Below, one piece after another: positions 42,809-51,077 of a stretch of DNA of 64,000 nt. Origin of the DNA: Mayfieldus sp038317345 (GTDB taxonomy: Bacteria > Actinomycetota > Thermoleophilia > Solirubrobacterales > 70-9); the NCBI GenBank assembly GCA_038317345.1, contig JBBQBH010000007.1:6192-70191 (forward strand), in the 5' to 3' direction. The notes under the pieces are model-generated. The model worked only from the letters and a program-made list of their open reading frames with translations. It was not told the DNA's origin and ran no database searches. How positions within the stretch are numbered: the stretch's first letter is position 1; each line of letters starts with the position of its first letter. The position numbers and the translations under genes were made by a program.

Positions 42809-43468
42809 TCACTTCACGACGCGGTACTTGAGGTGGGTGACCTTCGGTGACTCGATCACCCTGATCGCTTCGAGCTCGGGCAACTCGCCGCCGAGGTTCT
42901 CAAACAAACGCTCGCCGTCGCCGAGGAGCTGAGGAACAACGTGGATCTGCAGCTCGTCGATCAGACCGGCCGCGAGGTACTGCTGGATCGCGTTGGCGCC
43001 GCCGGCAATCAGGACGTCCTTGTCTCCGGAAGCGGCCTGGGCCTGCTCCAAGGCGGCTTCGATGCCGTCGGTGACGAAGGTGAACGTGGTCCCTCCCTGC
43101 TTGGTCACCGGCTCTCGGGCGTGATGGGTGAGAACGAACACCGGCCCGTGATAGGGCGGGTCATCTCCCCACCAGCCTTCCCAAGGATCATCAAACGACG
43201 GGTCGCTTCCCCACGGGCCCTTGCCACCACCAAACATCCCCCTCCCCATCACGGTCGCCCCGACGGCGTCAAACGCCTCGTCGAGCACCTCCGAGTCGCG
43301 GTTGGTCTCGCCCCCAGTCTCGCCGTGCAGCTCGCGGAAGCTCTTCAGCCCGAAGACCCAATCGTGGAGATTTTCAGCTCCCTCTCCCAGCGGCTGTTCT
43401 CTGCTCTGGTTCGGCCCGGCGACGAAGCCATCCAATGAACTGGTGATGTCAACCGTGACTTTTCCCAT
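42809..43468 (-). CDS. dihydrofolate reductase-like (RibD C-terminal domain) protein
   Basis: 219 residues from ATG 43468, with GGAGG seven bases upstream. Family motifs: 'VTVDITSSLDGFVAGP', 'GATVMGRGMFGGGKGPWG', 'PVFVLTHHAREP', 'VLIAGGANAIQQYLAAGLID' and 'LQIHVVPQLLGDGERLFE'. It is a stand-alone RibD_C/DHFR-fold reductase of the kind found next to small YCII-type genes; a role in folate or riboflavin synthesis is not implied. Confidence 0.9.
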   Translation of the reverse strand: MGKVTVDITSSLDGFVAGPNQSREQPLGEGAENLHDWVFGLKSFRELHGETGGETNRDSEVLDEAFDAVGATVMGRGMFGGGKGPWGSDPSFDDPWEGWWGDDPPYHGPVFVLTHHAREPVTKQGGTTFTFVTDGIEAALEQAQAASGDKDVLIAGGANAIQQYLAAGLIDELQIHVVPQLLGDGERLFENLGGELPELEAIRVIESPKVTHLKYRVVK

Positions 43469-43673
43469 CGTGCCTCCTTTTTGTGATCGGCTCGAGGCCA
43501 ATCGTCGTCGGTTCTCCAATTAAGACCACCCTGCGCGGCGCAACTCATCGGCGCCCGATACATACGCCTGGCGGTCCCAAGCGGGAGCGAATGCGTGGAT
43601 CTTTTGCGCGGGGCTGTCGATTTCGGCGTCCCCCGTTCGTCTCATGGGCGACCATTCCGAAAAGGAGGAAGCG

Positions 43674-44030
43674 ATGAAGTACATGCTGTTGATCCATCAG
43701 GGCTCCACCCCGCTGCCAGGATCGGAGGAGTGGGAGGGCCTTTCGGAGGACGAGCAGAAGGCGGTCTACGCCGATTACCAGGCGATCAACGAGACCCCCG
43801 GCGTCAGCCCCGGCGTCCAGATGCAACCCCCCGAGACGGCAACGACCGTGCGGGTGCAGGACGGCAAGACGCTGACCACCGACGGCCCGTTCGTCGAGAC
43901 CAAGGAAGCGATCGGCGGCTACCTCATGTTCGAGGCCGAAGACCTCGACGCCGCGATCGAGTTGGCCTCGCGGATCCCGGCGGCACGCATGGGCGGCGCG
44001 ATCGAGGTGCGCCCGCTGGTGGAGCGGTAG
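43674..44030 (+). CDS. YCII-related domain protein (YciI family)
   Basis: 118 residues beginning 'MKYMLLIHQG', with 'LTTDGPFVETKEAIGGYLMF' and 'ASRIPAARMGGAIEVRPL', the conserved form of the YCII/DGPF domain often found beside ECF sigma factors. AAAGGAGG lies seven bases upstream of ATG 43674. The biochemical role is unknown. It is divergent from the DHFR-like gene. Confidence 0.92.
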   Translation: MKYMLLIHQGSTPLPGSEEWEGLSEDEQKAVYADYQAINETPGVSPGVQMQPPETATTVRVQDGKTLTTDGPFVETKEAIGGYLMFEAEDLDAAIELASRIPAARMGGAIEVRPLVER

Positions 44031-44064
44031 CGAACCTCGGCCGGCATATGCTTGTTGGCGCTCG

Positions 44065-45420
44065 ATGCCGTATGCGACGACCCCCGCCAGCCGAATCAGC
44101 TACACGATCAGCGGGCCTTCGGAGGAGGTGGAGGATCAGCAGACCCTCCTGATGATCATGGGGCTCGCCGGCAGCGGCGCGATGTGGTTCCGCCTGCTGC
44201 CCCACGTTGCGCGCCGCCATCGCGCGATCGTGTTCGACAACCGCGGGACCGGCGGATCCTCGCCCGCCCACAGGCCTCTGACGATGGCCGACATGGTGGG
44301 TGACGCGCTTGCCGTGCTCGACGCGGCCGGAGTTCAGACCGCGCATGTGATCGGCGCCTCGATGGGCGGCATGATCGCCCAGCACTTGGCGCTCGAGCAC
44401 CGCGAGCGGGTGCGCTCGCTGGTGCTCGCCTGCACGACGGCCGGGGGCAGGCGCGAGCGGCCCAACTTGCGACTCACGGCGGCGGCCTTGTTGCGACCCC
44501 TGGTGGGACCCACCCGGACCTTCGGGCTGGTTGCACCCGCCCTCTACTCGCCGCGCACGCGGATCGAGGAGAGCGAGCGGTTGAGCGAGGACATGCGCAT
44601 CCGCGCGGCAGATCGTGTGGGAGCACTGACGCCGCTGATGCAGGGGGGGGCGATCGCCGGCCACGACACCCGCTCGCGGCTGCACGAGCTCGGTGGCTTG
44701 CCAACGCTGGTCGTGCACGGACTCGACGATCGGCTGGTACCGCCCGAGCACGGCCGCGAGCTGGCAGGCTCGATTCCGGGAGCGCGACTGGTTGAGATAC
44801 CCGCCGCCGGGCACCTGCTCGCCACAGACGCCGAACAGGAGGTGGCCACGGCCGTCCTGGATCACCTCGAGCGTCACCGCGCGGCGCCCGCGACGGCACC
44901 GCGGGCGGGCAGCGACCCGAGCGTTGAGCCTTCTGCATTCCGGCGACCCATCGGCCAGAGCGAGACTGCGCGGGCGATGTCGGAGAAGAAGGTCGGACAC
45001 GGACACCACGGGCAAGCGATGCGCGAGGCGAGCGAGCACTTCAATGAAAACCTCGAGCAGCTGGTGGCCGGCGAGGATGTGCCGATCCACCCGCTCTGGG
45101 CGGAGGATGTCGAGATCGTCAACTTCGAGCCCAGCCCGTTTCCGGGGACCTACCACGGACACGACGGTCTGGTGCAGTGGGCCCATGATCTTTTCGACGA
45201 GCTCACCGACGCTCGAATCGACATGATCGAAATCCGCGAGGACGGCGACCTGGTCGCAGCTCGCCTGAGGCTCAGCGGGCGAGGACGCGCGAGCGGCGCC
45301 GAGGGCAGTTTCGAATGGGGCGCCCTTTTTGAGATGCACGACGGGCGCTTGATCCGGGTCTCCTCAGACCCCACCTACGAGCAGACGCTCGAGCGCTTCG
45401 GGGAGCGGCGCGCCCGATAG
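44065..45420 (+). CDS. alpha/beta hydrolase fused to a SnoaL-like domain
   Basis: 451 residues in one uninterrupted frame. Residues about 1-270 are an alpha/beta hydrolase with 'LMIMGLAGSGAMW', 'VIGASMGGMIAQH' (nucleophile Ser), 'HGLDDRLVPPEHG' (Asp) and 'IPAAGHLLATD' (His). After a linker rich in Ala/Pro/Ser, residues about 305-445 form an NTF2/SnoaL-like cone (ASEHFNENLEQLVAGED, PGTYHGHDGLVQWAHDLFDE). Such domains are normally separate proteins. An ancestral pair with a lost stop or a genuine fusion is possible; codon use is uniform through the join. Confidence 0.8.
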   Translation: MPYATTPASRISYTISGPSEEVEDQQTLLMIMGLAGSGAMWFRLLPHVARRHRAIVFDNRGTGGSSPAHRPLTMADMVGDALAVLDAAGVQTAHVIGASMGGMIAQHLALEHRERVRSLVLACTTAGGRRERPNLRLTAAALLRPLVGPTRTFGLVAPALYSPRTRIEESERLSEDMRIRAADRVGALTPLMQGGAIAGHDTRSRLHELGGLPTLVVHGLDDRLVPPEHGRELAGSIPGARLVEIPAAGHLLATDAEQEVATAVLDHLERHRAAPATAPRAGSDPSVEPSAFRRPIGQSETARAMSEKKVGHGHHGQAMREASEHFNENLEQLVAGEDVPIHPLWAEDVEIVNFEPSPFPGTYHGHDGLVQWAHDLFDELTDARIDMIEIREDGDLVAARLRLSGRGRASGAEGSFEWGALFEMHDGRLIRVSSDPTYEQTLERFGERRAR

Positions 45421-45429
45421 GTAACGAAG

Positions 45430-45807
45430 CTACGGCGCCGCCCTCCATTGAGCCCGCCACTCTGGTGGCTCCCAGCCCTCGGTGACGTAGATCGACTCCC
45501 GCGCGATCTTGTCCCCTCGAAACTCGAGGATGCTGACCCCGAAGCTCGAAGGACCCTGGTCTAGCTGATCGAGACCTCCGCGACCCAGAGATCATCGCGG
45601 CCTCTGATCTCCCGGAACTCGACCGTCGTGGAGGCCGGATGAGTTGCTTCTCCATTCGCGGAAGTTCTCAACTCGGACGAAGCGCTCGCCGGACTGTGGG
45701 AACTCGAGAACAGCGTCCCCGTGGTACATCTCGTGAGCGATGGCAGGATCGCTGCTGGCGTACTCGAAGTGCTGCTCGAGCATCGCCCTGACCGTCGCCT
45801 CATCCAT
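45430..45807 (-). pseudogene. SnoaL-like gene broken by two frameshifts
   Basis: From ATG 45807 the first frame reads 'MDEATVRAMLEQHFEYASSD', 'HEMYHGDAVLEFPQSGERF'. Near 45638 it must shift to give 'HPASTTVEFREIRGRDDLWV' up to a TAG at about 45561, and then shift again to give 'FGVSILEFRGDKIARESIYV' and 'TEGWEPPEWRAQWRAAP' ending at 45430. All three pieces fit one ~125-residue SnoaL/NTF2-like protein. Two single-base losses explain it. It abuts the attachment site at 45858, so decay after element insertion is a possible cause. Confidence 0.7.
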
Positions 45808-45857
45808 GCCGTACAGATTGCCCGATTCGCGGCCCGTCCGATCGCGGGTCAGTGAAG

Positions 45858-45903
45858 CGCGCCCGACAGGATTCGAATCTGTGACCTTCGGTTTCGTAGA
45901 CCG
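45858..45903 (-). repeat. attachment site copy 1: 3' half of tRNA-Arg(ACG)
   Basis: On the minus strand this reads as the anticodon arm (CGGT CTACGAA ACCG, anticodon ACG) through the T-arm to the acceptor 3' strand (CGGGCGCG). The 46-bp block recurs at 56634 with one mismatch, in the T-stem. Sequence 5' to the anticodon stem does not form a D-arm or matching acceptor strand, so it is not a complete tRNA. I interpret it as the left attachment site of element 1. Confidence 0.8.
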
Positions 45904-46028
45904 AGGTCCATGCGCTCCAATCCGCTCTGGAATGCGAAATGCCAGAGGCATGAGACCAGGATGAGACATGACATGTTCGGCGAATTTGGCTGAAGGTCAA
46001 GCACCGATTAGGCTGCGGCTCGACTCCC

Positions 46029-46951
46029 GTGCGAGGCTTCGTTGCCCTCACCGACTTTGACTGGTACCGCTTCTTCCGGGCTCGCCCGGAGGTGGGAGAG
46101 GTCAACTTCTGGCGCCCCGGTACGGCGAACTTCCGAGCGCTGCAGCCGGGGGAACTCTTCTTCTTCAAGCTGAAGGCGCCGCAGAACGCGATCGCCGGGT
46201 TCGGGCTCTTTTCGCGATTCGCGATCCTTCCCGCCTGGCGTGCCTGGGAGGTCTTCGAGGAGGGCAACGGCGCCGTCAACCAGTTCGAGATGGTTCGGCG
46301 GCTTGCCCGTCTAACCGGCGGCTCCGACCAGCTGAACGCCGACCGCCCTATGGGATGCATCGCGGTTACCGAGCCTGTCTTCCTTGAACCGGACGCCTGG
46401 GTCGCACCACCAGATGACATGCGCCGCCAGATCGTCTCGGGAAAGAGCTACGACCTGACAGTTGGGGGCGGCGCATCTACGAGGAATGCCTCGACCGCGC
46501 GGCGGCTCGGGCGCAAACCGTGGAATGGGCAGAGCCCATGCTCGAAGCGCAGCGGCGGGGCAAGCCACAACTCATCGAGCCGCGGCTCGGTCAGGGAAGT
46601 TTCCGGCTCGCCGTGCTCGACGCGTACGGCGGCGCTTGCGCGGTCACAACCGAGCACGCCCTACCGGTTCTGGAGGCCGCCCACATCCGTCCTTGGGCCA
46701 TTGGCGGGCGGCACGAGGTCCCGAATGGTCTACCCCTGCGGCGCGACTTGCATCGCCTCTTCGACCTCGGGTTCGTGACCGTCGGCTTCGACCTGAAGTT
46801 CCAGGTGAGCAACGCGCTCGATGAGGATTACGCAAACGGCCGCGAGTACTACGCGATGGCCGGGCGCACAATCGCGGTGCCGGACTCAGCGGAGAAGCAG
46901 CCGGATCGGGACCAGTTGGCTTGGCACGCCGAAGCGATCTTTCGCGGCTAG
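46029..46951 (+). pseudogene. HNH endonuclease gene, frameshifted at a G run
   Basis: From GTG 46029 the first frame encodes an N-terminal domain ('FDWYRFFRARPEVGEVNFWR', 'LFFFKLKAPQNAIAGFGLFS', 'MGCIAVTEPVFLEPDAW'). After 'SYDLTVG' it goes astray; adding one G to the five-G run at 46464-46468 continues as 'RRIYEECLDRAAARAQTVEW' and then the HNH part: 'YGGACAVTTEHALPVLEAAHI', 'NGLPLRRDLHRLFDLGFV'. The combined product would be about 307 residues. HNH proteins of this two-domain form are often restriction-like defence nucleases. Sequencing error in the homopolymer is possible. Confidence 0.75.
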
Positions 46952-47012
46952 CCAGTGGCTCTCGGCGTGCAGGGGGGTTGCACCGTTGAAAGGCGTGTGA
47001 TGAGCTCACGGT

Positions 47013-47549
47013 GTGGCAGCCCGGGCCTATCCGACATGGAAGTTCTACCCCGTGCGACTTCCGGCGCCTGACTGGGCCGACGGCGTCCTCAAGACGTTCG
47101 GAGCCGTGCGATCCAAGATCGACTCTGGAAAAAATCGCGGGGTCAGCAGCGATGCTGCCCTTGCAGCCCTGCGCCCGGGCCTGAAGAAGCTGGGATTCAA
47201 AGTCGAGCGTGGCAAGACCGCCAAGGAGAAGATCTGGCGGCCGGTGCTCTTCGGCGAGAACGGCAGGCCCGTTGTCGCCTATGAGGTAGACGGATTCCAC
47301 GGCCGAGAGAAGATCGTCCTCGAGGTCGAAGCCGGACGAGGTGCCGCGAACAACGCCGACTACAGGGATCTGGTCCGAACAAGCCTGATGGTTGACGCCG
47401 ACTACATGGTCCTAGCGATGATGCTGGAGTACCGCGCGGGCAAGCAGGTGACGCGGAGTTACGAACAGACGCGGAAGCGCTTGGACGCGATCTACGCGAG
47501 CGACCGCCTGAAGCTTCCGCTGAAGGGCGTCTTGCTAGTCGGTTATTGA
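47013..47549 (+). CDS. PD-(D/E)XK-like nuclease family protein
   Basis: 178 residues from GTG 47013. The central region 'VVAYEVDGFHGREKIVLEVE' followed by 'AGRGAANNADYRDLVRTSLM' resembles a restriction-endonuclease fold core (acidic residue, then E-x-E/K-like motif), and the C-terminal 'SDRLKLPLKGVLLVGY' is a recurrent ending in this family of BglII-like hypothetical nucleases. No methyltransferase partner is visible. Predicted role is restriction or another DNA-cleavage activity in element 1; family assignment is from pattern memory. Confidence 0.55.
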   Translation: MAARAYPTWKFYPVRLPAPDWADGVLKTFGAVRSKIDSGKNRGVSSDAALAALRPGLKKLGFKVERGKTAKEKIWRPVLFGENGRPVVAYEVDGFHGREKIVLEVEAGRGAANNADYRDLVRTSLMVDADYMVLAMMLEYRAGKQVTRSYEQTRKRLDAIYASDRLKLPLKGVLLVGY

Positions 47550-47582
47550 GGCGGGCCGATGCCTCCGATCTCGCGCCAGGCA

Positions 47583-47804
47583 TTACTCGAGGTCCCAAGC
47601 CGGCCAAGTCACCGAATCAACGATTTCGTGAGCACGCACTCGTTGTTCCAAGCTCGCCGGCAGCTGGGTGTCGGCGTTCACGGCAGCGTGAAGACTGTCG
47701 CGCTCCTTGATCCCCTCGCACCAGACGATGACCCGGTCGACGGTGCCCGCCTCCGTGTCGACAATCGCCGACATTGGCGCCTCGTAATTGACCTGAACCT
47801 TCAT
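47583..47804 (-). CDS. small hypothetical protein
   Basis: 73 residues from ATG 47804, preceded by a strong purine run (GGAGGAAGG). Begins 'MKVQVNYEAPMSAIVDTEAG' and contains 'DRVIVWCEGIKERDSLHAAV'. Hydrophilic, acidic, no recognised domain. It faces away from the zinc-ribbon gene at 47851; the starts are 46 bases apart, so the two may share a control region. Confidence 0.55.
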   Translation of the reverse strand: MKVQVNYEAPMSAIVDTEAGTVDRVIVWCEGIKERDSLHAAVNADTQLPASLEQRVRAHEIVDSVTWPAWDLE

Positions 47805-47850
47805 CGTTTTTCCTTCCTCCGCACCACCCCAACCACGGGAGGTAATTGAA

Positions 47851-48132
47851 ATGAAAGTCAAGACTCGCATCGACCACGCCAAGCCACGCTGCCCAAAGTG
47901 CGGTAGTCCGGAGGTGAAGGAATGGGATCTTGTCCCCGTTCCCTACGTCGTGATGGAGCTGGCGCGCAACGAGGGCGGCAGCGTCTACGTCGCCGACACA
48001 GCAGAAGGAGGGGAATCGCAAGCGTGGGACTGCGGCCAGTTTGACTCACTGATGTGCCGCGAGTGCGACTACGAGTCGGCCGATTGCGCGGAGTTCTTTC
48101 CTGACCCGACGATTGTGCTTGGCGAGAACTAA
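47851..48132 (+). CDS. zinc-ribbon small protein
   Basis: 93 residues with two Cys pairs, 'CPKCGSPEVKEWDLVP' near residue 14 and 'LMCRECDYESADCAEF' near residue 68, forming a likely zinc ribbon. GGGAGGT lies nine bases before ATG 47851. Small ribbons of this kind occur as DNA- or RNA-binding accessory proteins on mobile elements, but I cannot assign a role. Confidence 0.65.
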   Translation: MKVKTRIDHAKPRCPKCGSPEVKEWDLVPVPYVVMELARNEGGSVYVADTAEGGESQAWDCGQFDSLMCRECDYESADCAEFFPDPTIVLGEN

Positions 48133-48165
48133 CCGGGTTGCCGGTGGAAAGGACAACCGAAAGAA

Positions 48166-48189
48166 ACCCGGCCCTACGAGGGCCCGGGT
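48166..48189 (+). terminator. hairpin after the zinc-ribbon gene
   Basis: ACCCGGCCCT and AGGGCCCGGGT pair around a 3-nt loop with one bulge, giving about a 10-bp GC-rich stem 33 bases after the stop. No T run follows on the plus strand. It also lies downstream of the minus-strand nucleotidyltransferase fragment, so it could serve both directions. Confidence 0.45.
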
Positions 48190-48236
48190 GGTGTAGATCG
48201 ACAGTCTAAGTCCATCTGGACGGACGGCAGAGCCGA

Positions 48237-48635
48237 TCAGAAGATCGCGTAGTCCCGTACTAGCTTCGGCAGCGACTCGGTCTCGAACAAGAGCGCCAAT
48301 AACCCTGCTTGCAGGTCTTGGCCAAGCCGGCGGACCTCCGCGAAGGCACCGGACTCGTCAGCGGTAGCGCGCGTCACCTCGCGTAGTTCATCTCGGAAAT
48401 TCCCGTCATCCAGCAGCCCCAGGAACTCATCGTAAGCCCCCAGGGCCCGGCTTCCAGCATCGACGGCACCGTGCCGCAGGAACGCGTGGGCGATTCGGTC
48501 GGTCGGGGGCATGCCGAACTGGGCTCGTAGGAAGTCTGGCATCGCATCGCGGTTGAGTCCCGAGCAATCCAGAATTGGCAGCAATCCGCCTGCGAACAGG
48601 ACCTTCCGCGACGTGCGCAGCTTTGCGTTGCGAAG
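48237..48635 (-). pseudogene. nucleotidyltransferase, C-terminal fragment (cut by inversion)
   Basis: The minus-strand frame ending at TGA/TAG-side 48237 encodes 'LRNAKLRTSRKVLFAGGLLP', 'MPDFLRAQFGMPPTDRIAHA', and ends 'LFETESLPKLVRDYAIF'. Read after the plus-strand fragment ending at 50424 ('TMCVDFAGKEREGPEKWG'), it continues the same protein in frame: ...EKWG | LRNAKLRT... The total would be about 330 residues. The first 133 codons of this half could still start at ATG 48542 but lack the catalytic domain. Confidence 0.75.
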
Positions 48636-49068
48636 GCGCCAGGACTTCGACGGCGAGATGTTCATCGTGCGGCGAACCGCCCACGAGGGCACGATCCTCG
48701 AGGGAACCAAGACCGACCACGGCGGAGAATCTCCGGGGCGAATCGTCCCGTGCCCGCCAGGGCTGGGTGAATTGATCGAGGCGCTCCCGTCGCGAATCGA
48801 CATCGACCTGCTCTTCCCGACCCCGACCGGCAGGCTCTGGCGCGAGCGGAATTTCTATCGCGACGTCTGGTACCCGGCGCAGGAGGCTTCGGGCATCGAC
48901 ATCCGCCCGCACGAGTGCCGCCACTCATATGTCTCTCACCTTCGTGCTGCCGGCGTCAATGACGCCGACCTGGCCGAGATCGCCGGCCACCGCGTCGAGA
49001 CGATGATCTCCCGCTACACCCACCCGTTGCGGCGGAGCTTCGACCAAGTGCGCGAAGTCATTGGATGA
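48634..49068 (+). pseudogene. tyrosine integrase, C-terminal (catalytic) fragment, inverted
   Basis: Encodes 'RRQDFDGEMFIVRRTAHEG', 'LLFPTPTGRLWRERNFYRDV', then 'HECRHSYVSHL' (HxxR), 'IAGHRVETMISRYTHPL' (second His and nucleophile Tyr), i.e. the last three-quarters of a tyrosine recombinase catalytic domain. The first catalytic Arg is not here; it is in the minus-strand fragment ending at 50424. Sequence left of 48634 in this frame belongs to the antisense nucleotidyltransferase. Together the halves make a ~360-residue integrase. Confidence 0.8.
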
Positions 49069-49190
49069 CGAGCCGAGTCACAGCGGAGGATTCGGCTCGT
49101 CGGCGCCTACTGGTAGCTTCGACGAGAGTGGCGGTTGCGACTAGACCAGAGCGAGACGAGTCAATCCTGTCTCGCCATCACCCTGTCGGA

Positions 49191-49821
49191 GTGTCGACCG
49201 GCTACATGGAGACGCTGCGGGACGACTGGCCTGAGCAGGTCGCTGAAGCAGCGGCGGTCTCCGTTTTCGCCGTTGAGCTATCGGCCCTGTCCGAGAAACA
49301 GCTCGGCCCGTTACGTGAGTTCCTCGCCTCAGGTCCCAGCCTGCCCTTTCGCTACCTGAGCATCCACGGTCCATCGAAGGACCGACAGATGGCCGAGGAC
49401 CGACTTGTTGCGGAGCTGAATGAGCTCGCCGAGTTGGGATGGAATCGTGATGCACCCGGACACCATCGAGGAGCCGGACGGATATCGCCCCCTAGGGCGA
49501 AAGCTCCTACTGGAGAACATGGATGCTCGGAAGGCGTGGGGTCGCACCCGCGAGGAGCTTGCGTCAGCATTCGAAGAGCTGCCCGAAGCTGGCTTTTGCT
49601 TTGACGTTGCGCACGCCTGGTCGATGGATCCCGCCATGGCGGTCGCGGGCGACCTTCTCGATGGCTTCGGCGATCGGCTTAGGCATGTGCATCTCAGCTC
49701 TCTCTCCCCTGAGCTTCACCACATTCCTCTTACCGAAGAAGACGAGGAGCTGTTCCGCGCGGTGCTCGAACGCTGCGTGGACGTGCCATGGATCCTCGAA
49801 GCGCCGCCACGAGCGGACTAA
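49191..49821 (+). pseudogene. TIM-barrel sugar-phosphate isomerase/epimerase-like gene with a frameshift
   Basis: From GTG 49191: 'VSTGYMETLRDDWPEQVAEA', 'FRYLSIHGPSKDRQMAEDRL', then near 49436 the frame must shift to give 'WDGIVMHPDTIEEPDGYRPL', 'KLLLENMDARKAWGRTREEL', 'FCFDVAHAWSMDP' and 'LRHVHLSSLSPELHHIPL', ending at TAA 49821. Conserved His/Glu/Asp positions (MHPD, LENMD, FDVAHAW, HVHLS) match AP-endonuclease-2-like barrels. The nucleotidyltransferase ATG is nine bases on, so the two formed a coupled cargo pair. Confidence 0.7.
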
Positions 49822-49830
49822 CGCTTGACA

Positions 49831-50424
49831 ATGGAGAACGGGGCCAAGAGCCCGATTGAGGAGCTCAGCGCCGCGGCTGGCCGGGACTTCCCGAGCCTCC
49901 TGAGCGCGCGCGTAAGAACCGATGCGGGGCTCGGCGAGAGGGTCCCGCGACTCGCCGCTCTCGAACACGACCCTGACGTCTCCATCGTTCTCATGGGCTC
50001 GTGGGGTCGAGCCGAGGTCACGTCGGGGAGCGATGACGACTTCATGGTCCTTGTCGACGGCCCGGAACGGCCATCCGTTGAGCCTGCCGTCGAGGCAGTG
50101 ACGGACATCCTCGATCGAGCGCCCGGGGAGCAGGGTGTGTTCGGCAACCCTGTCTTCTGCGAAGAGCTCGTGGAGAACATCGGACTGGATCGTGACCACA
50201 ACCGAAACCTCACCCGGCGAATGCTCTTCCTGCTGGAGTCTGTGCCGGCCACTGCCGAGGAAGTCCATGCGGCTGCCCGCAACAAGGTCCTGAATCGGTA
50301 CCTCGACGAGTCGGTCAAGGACTTCCGCCCACCGCGCTTCCTGCTCAACGACACAGTTCGTTACTGGCGCACGATGTGCGTCGATTTCGCGGGCAAGGAG
50401 CGCGAAGGCCCGGAGAAGTGGGGC
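49831..50424 (+). pseudogene. nucleotidyltransferase, N-terminal fragment (cut by inversion)
   Basis: From ATG 49831 (TTG 49825 also possible) the frame encodes 'IEELSAAAGRDFPSLLSARV', and the polymerase-beta-type active site 'VLMGSWGRAEVTSGSDDDFM' (GS followed by the Asp cluster), then 'FLLNDTVRYWRTMCVDFAGK' and 'EKWG'. At 50424 homology stops and the antisense integrase begins. The natural continuation is found at 48635 on the minus strand. The predicted intact enzyme would transfer a nucleotide to an unknown acceptor. Confidence 0.8.
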
Positions 50425-51077
50425 AGCGGTAGGACCTCGCCGAGCCGCATCCCGGTGTCGGTGAACACTCGGACCATCGGCTCCCACCTGCCGGCCGCTT
50501 CCGCGAAGCCGTGCATCTTGCCAAAGCTGAACACCCGCTGCGCCCGCGGCGTCTTCTGCGCGCGCGGGTCGTTGCCGCGAACCCTCAGGCCCTTGAACGG
50601 GTTGACTTCTGCCATCTCGTCGGTGATCGCGTCCTCGGCCATCGCCGAGAGCGAGGCGAGGATCCCTCGGGCACCCGTTGCTGCCCGACCCTGGACCCGA
50701 AGCATGTAGTCGACCAGCGCCAAAGCATGGCGGCGTCGAAGATCGCGAAACGGCCAATCGCGGAGAGCCACGCCCTCCAGCGGCAGGTCGAGGACGCGGC
50801 TGATGCGGTGCTCATTGGTCGCGTTGGTGCGCTCAGAGCGGGGGAAGCGATCGGTCCAGGTCTTGAAGAACTGGCCGACCGTCTCGGGCCGGTCTGAGCG
50901 TTCATAGGCCTCGTCGATCGCTCGTTGCGCCTCGCGCTTGCGATCGAAGGTGCCGTTGCCGTCGTTCCAGATCGGCTTGGCGATGCGGCGCCGGCCGTCG
51001 CGACCCGTGTAGCGGGCGACCCAGACCACCTCACCGGAGGGGTTGACGCGCTTGATCGGCGACTCGCGCCGCCTCAT
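50424..51077 (-). pseudogene. tyrosine integrase, N-terminal fragment (cut by inversion)
   Basis: 218 codons from ATG 51077: arm-binding region 'VVWVARYTGRDGRRRIAKPI', SAM-like core-binding domain 'TVGQFFKTWTDRFPRSERTN', and the start of the catalytic domain with its first Arg in 'FTDTGMRLGEVLPL', where it ends. The remaining catalytic residues lie on the plus strand at 48634-49068. The ATG overlaps the xis stop as ATGA, so xis and int were translationally coupled. Confidence 0.82.

Noticed and set aside
43924..45339. 471-codon frame antisense to the hydrolase-SnoaL fusion
   Set aside because: The sense frame has complete catalytic motifs; the antisense product is Arg/Gly-rich shadow sequence.
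45858..45935. A complete tRNA-Arg at the left attachment site
   Set aside because: The anticodon and T arms are present, but the 5' acceptor strand and D-arm cannot be formed from adjacent sequence, and the T-stem has a mismatch.
49831..50424. CBASS-type cyclic nucleotide synthase
   Set aside because: The GS...DDD site is generic to nucleotidyltransferases; no CBASS effector (phospholipase, endonuclease with SAVED, membrane pore) is adjacent.
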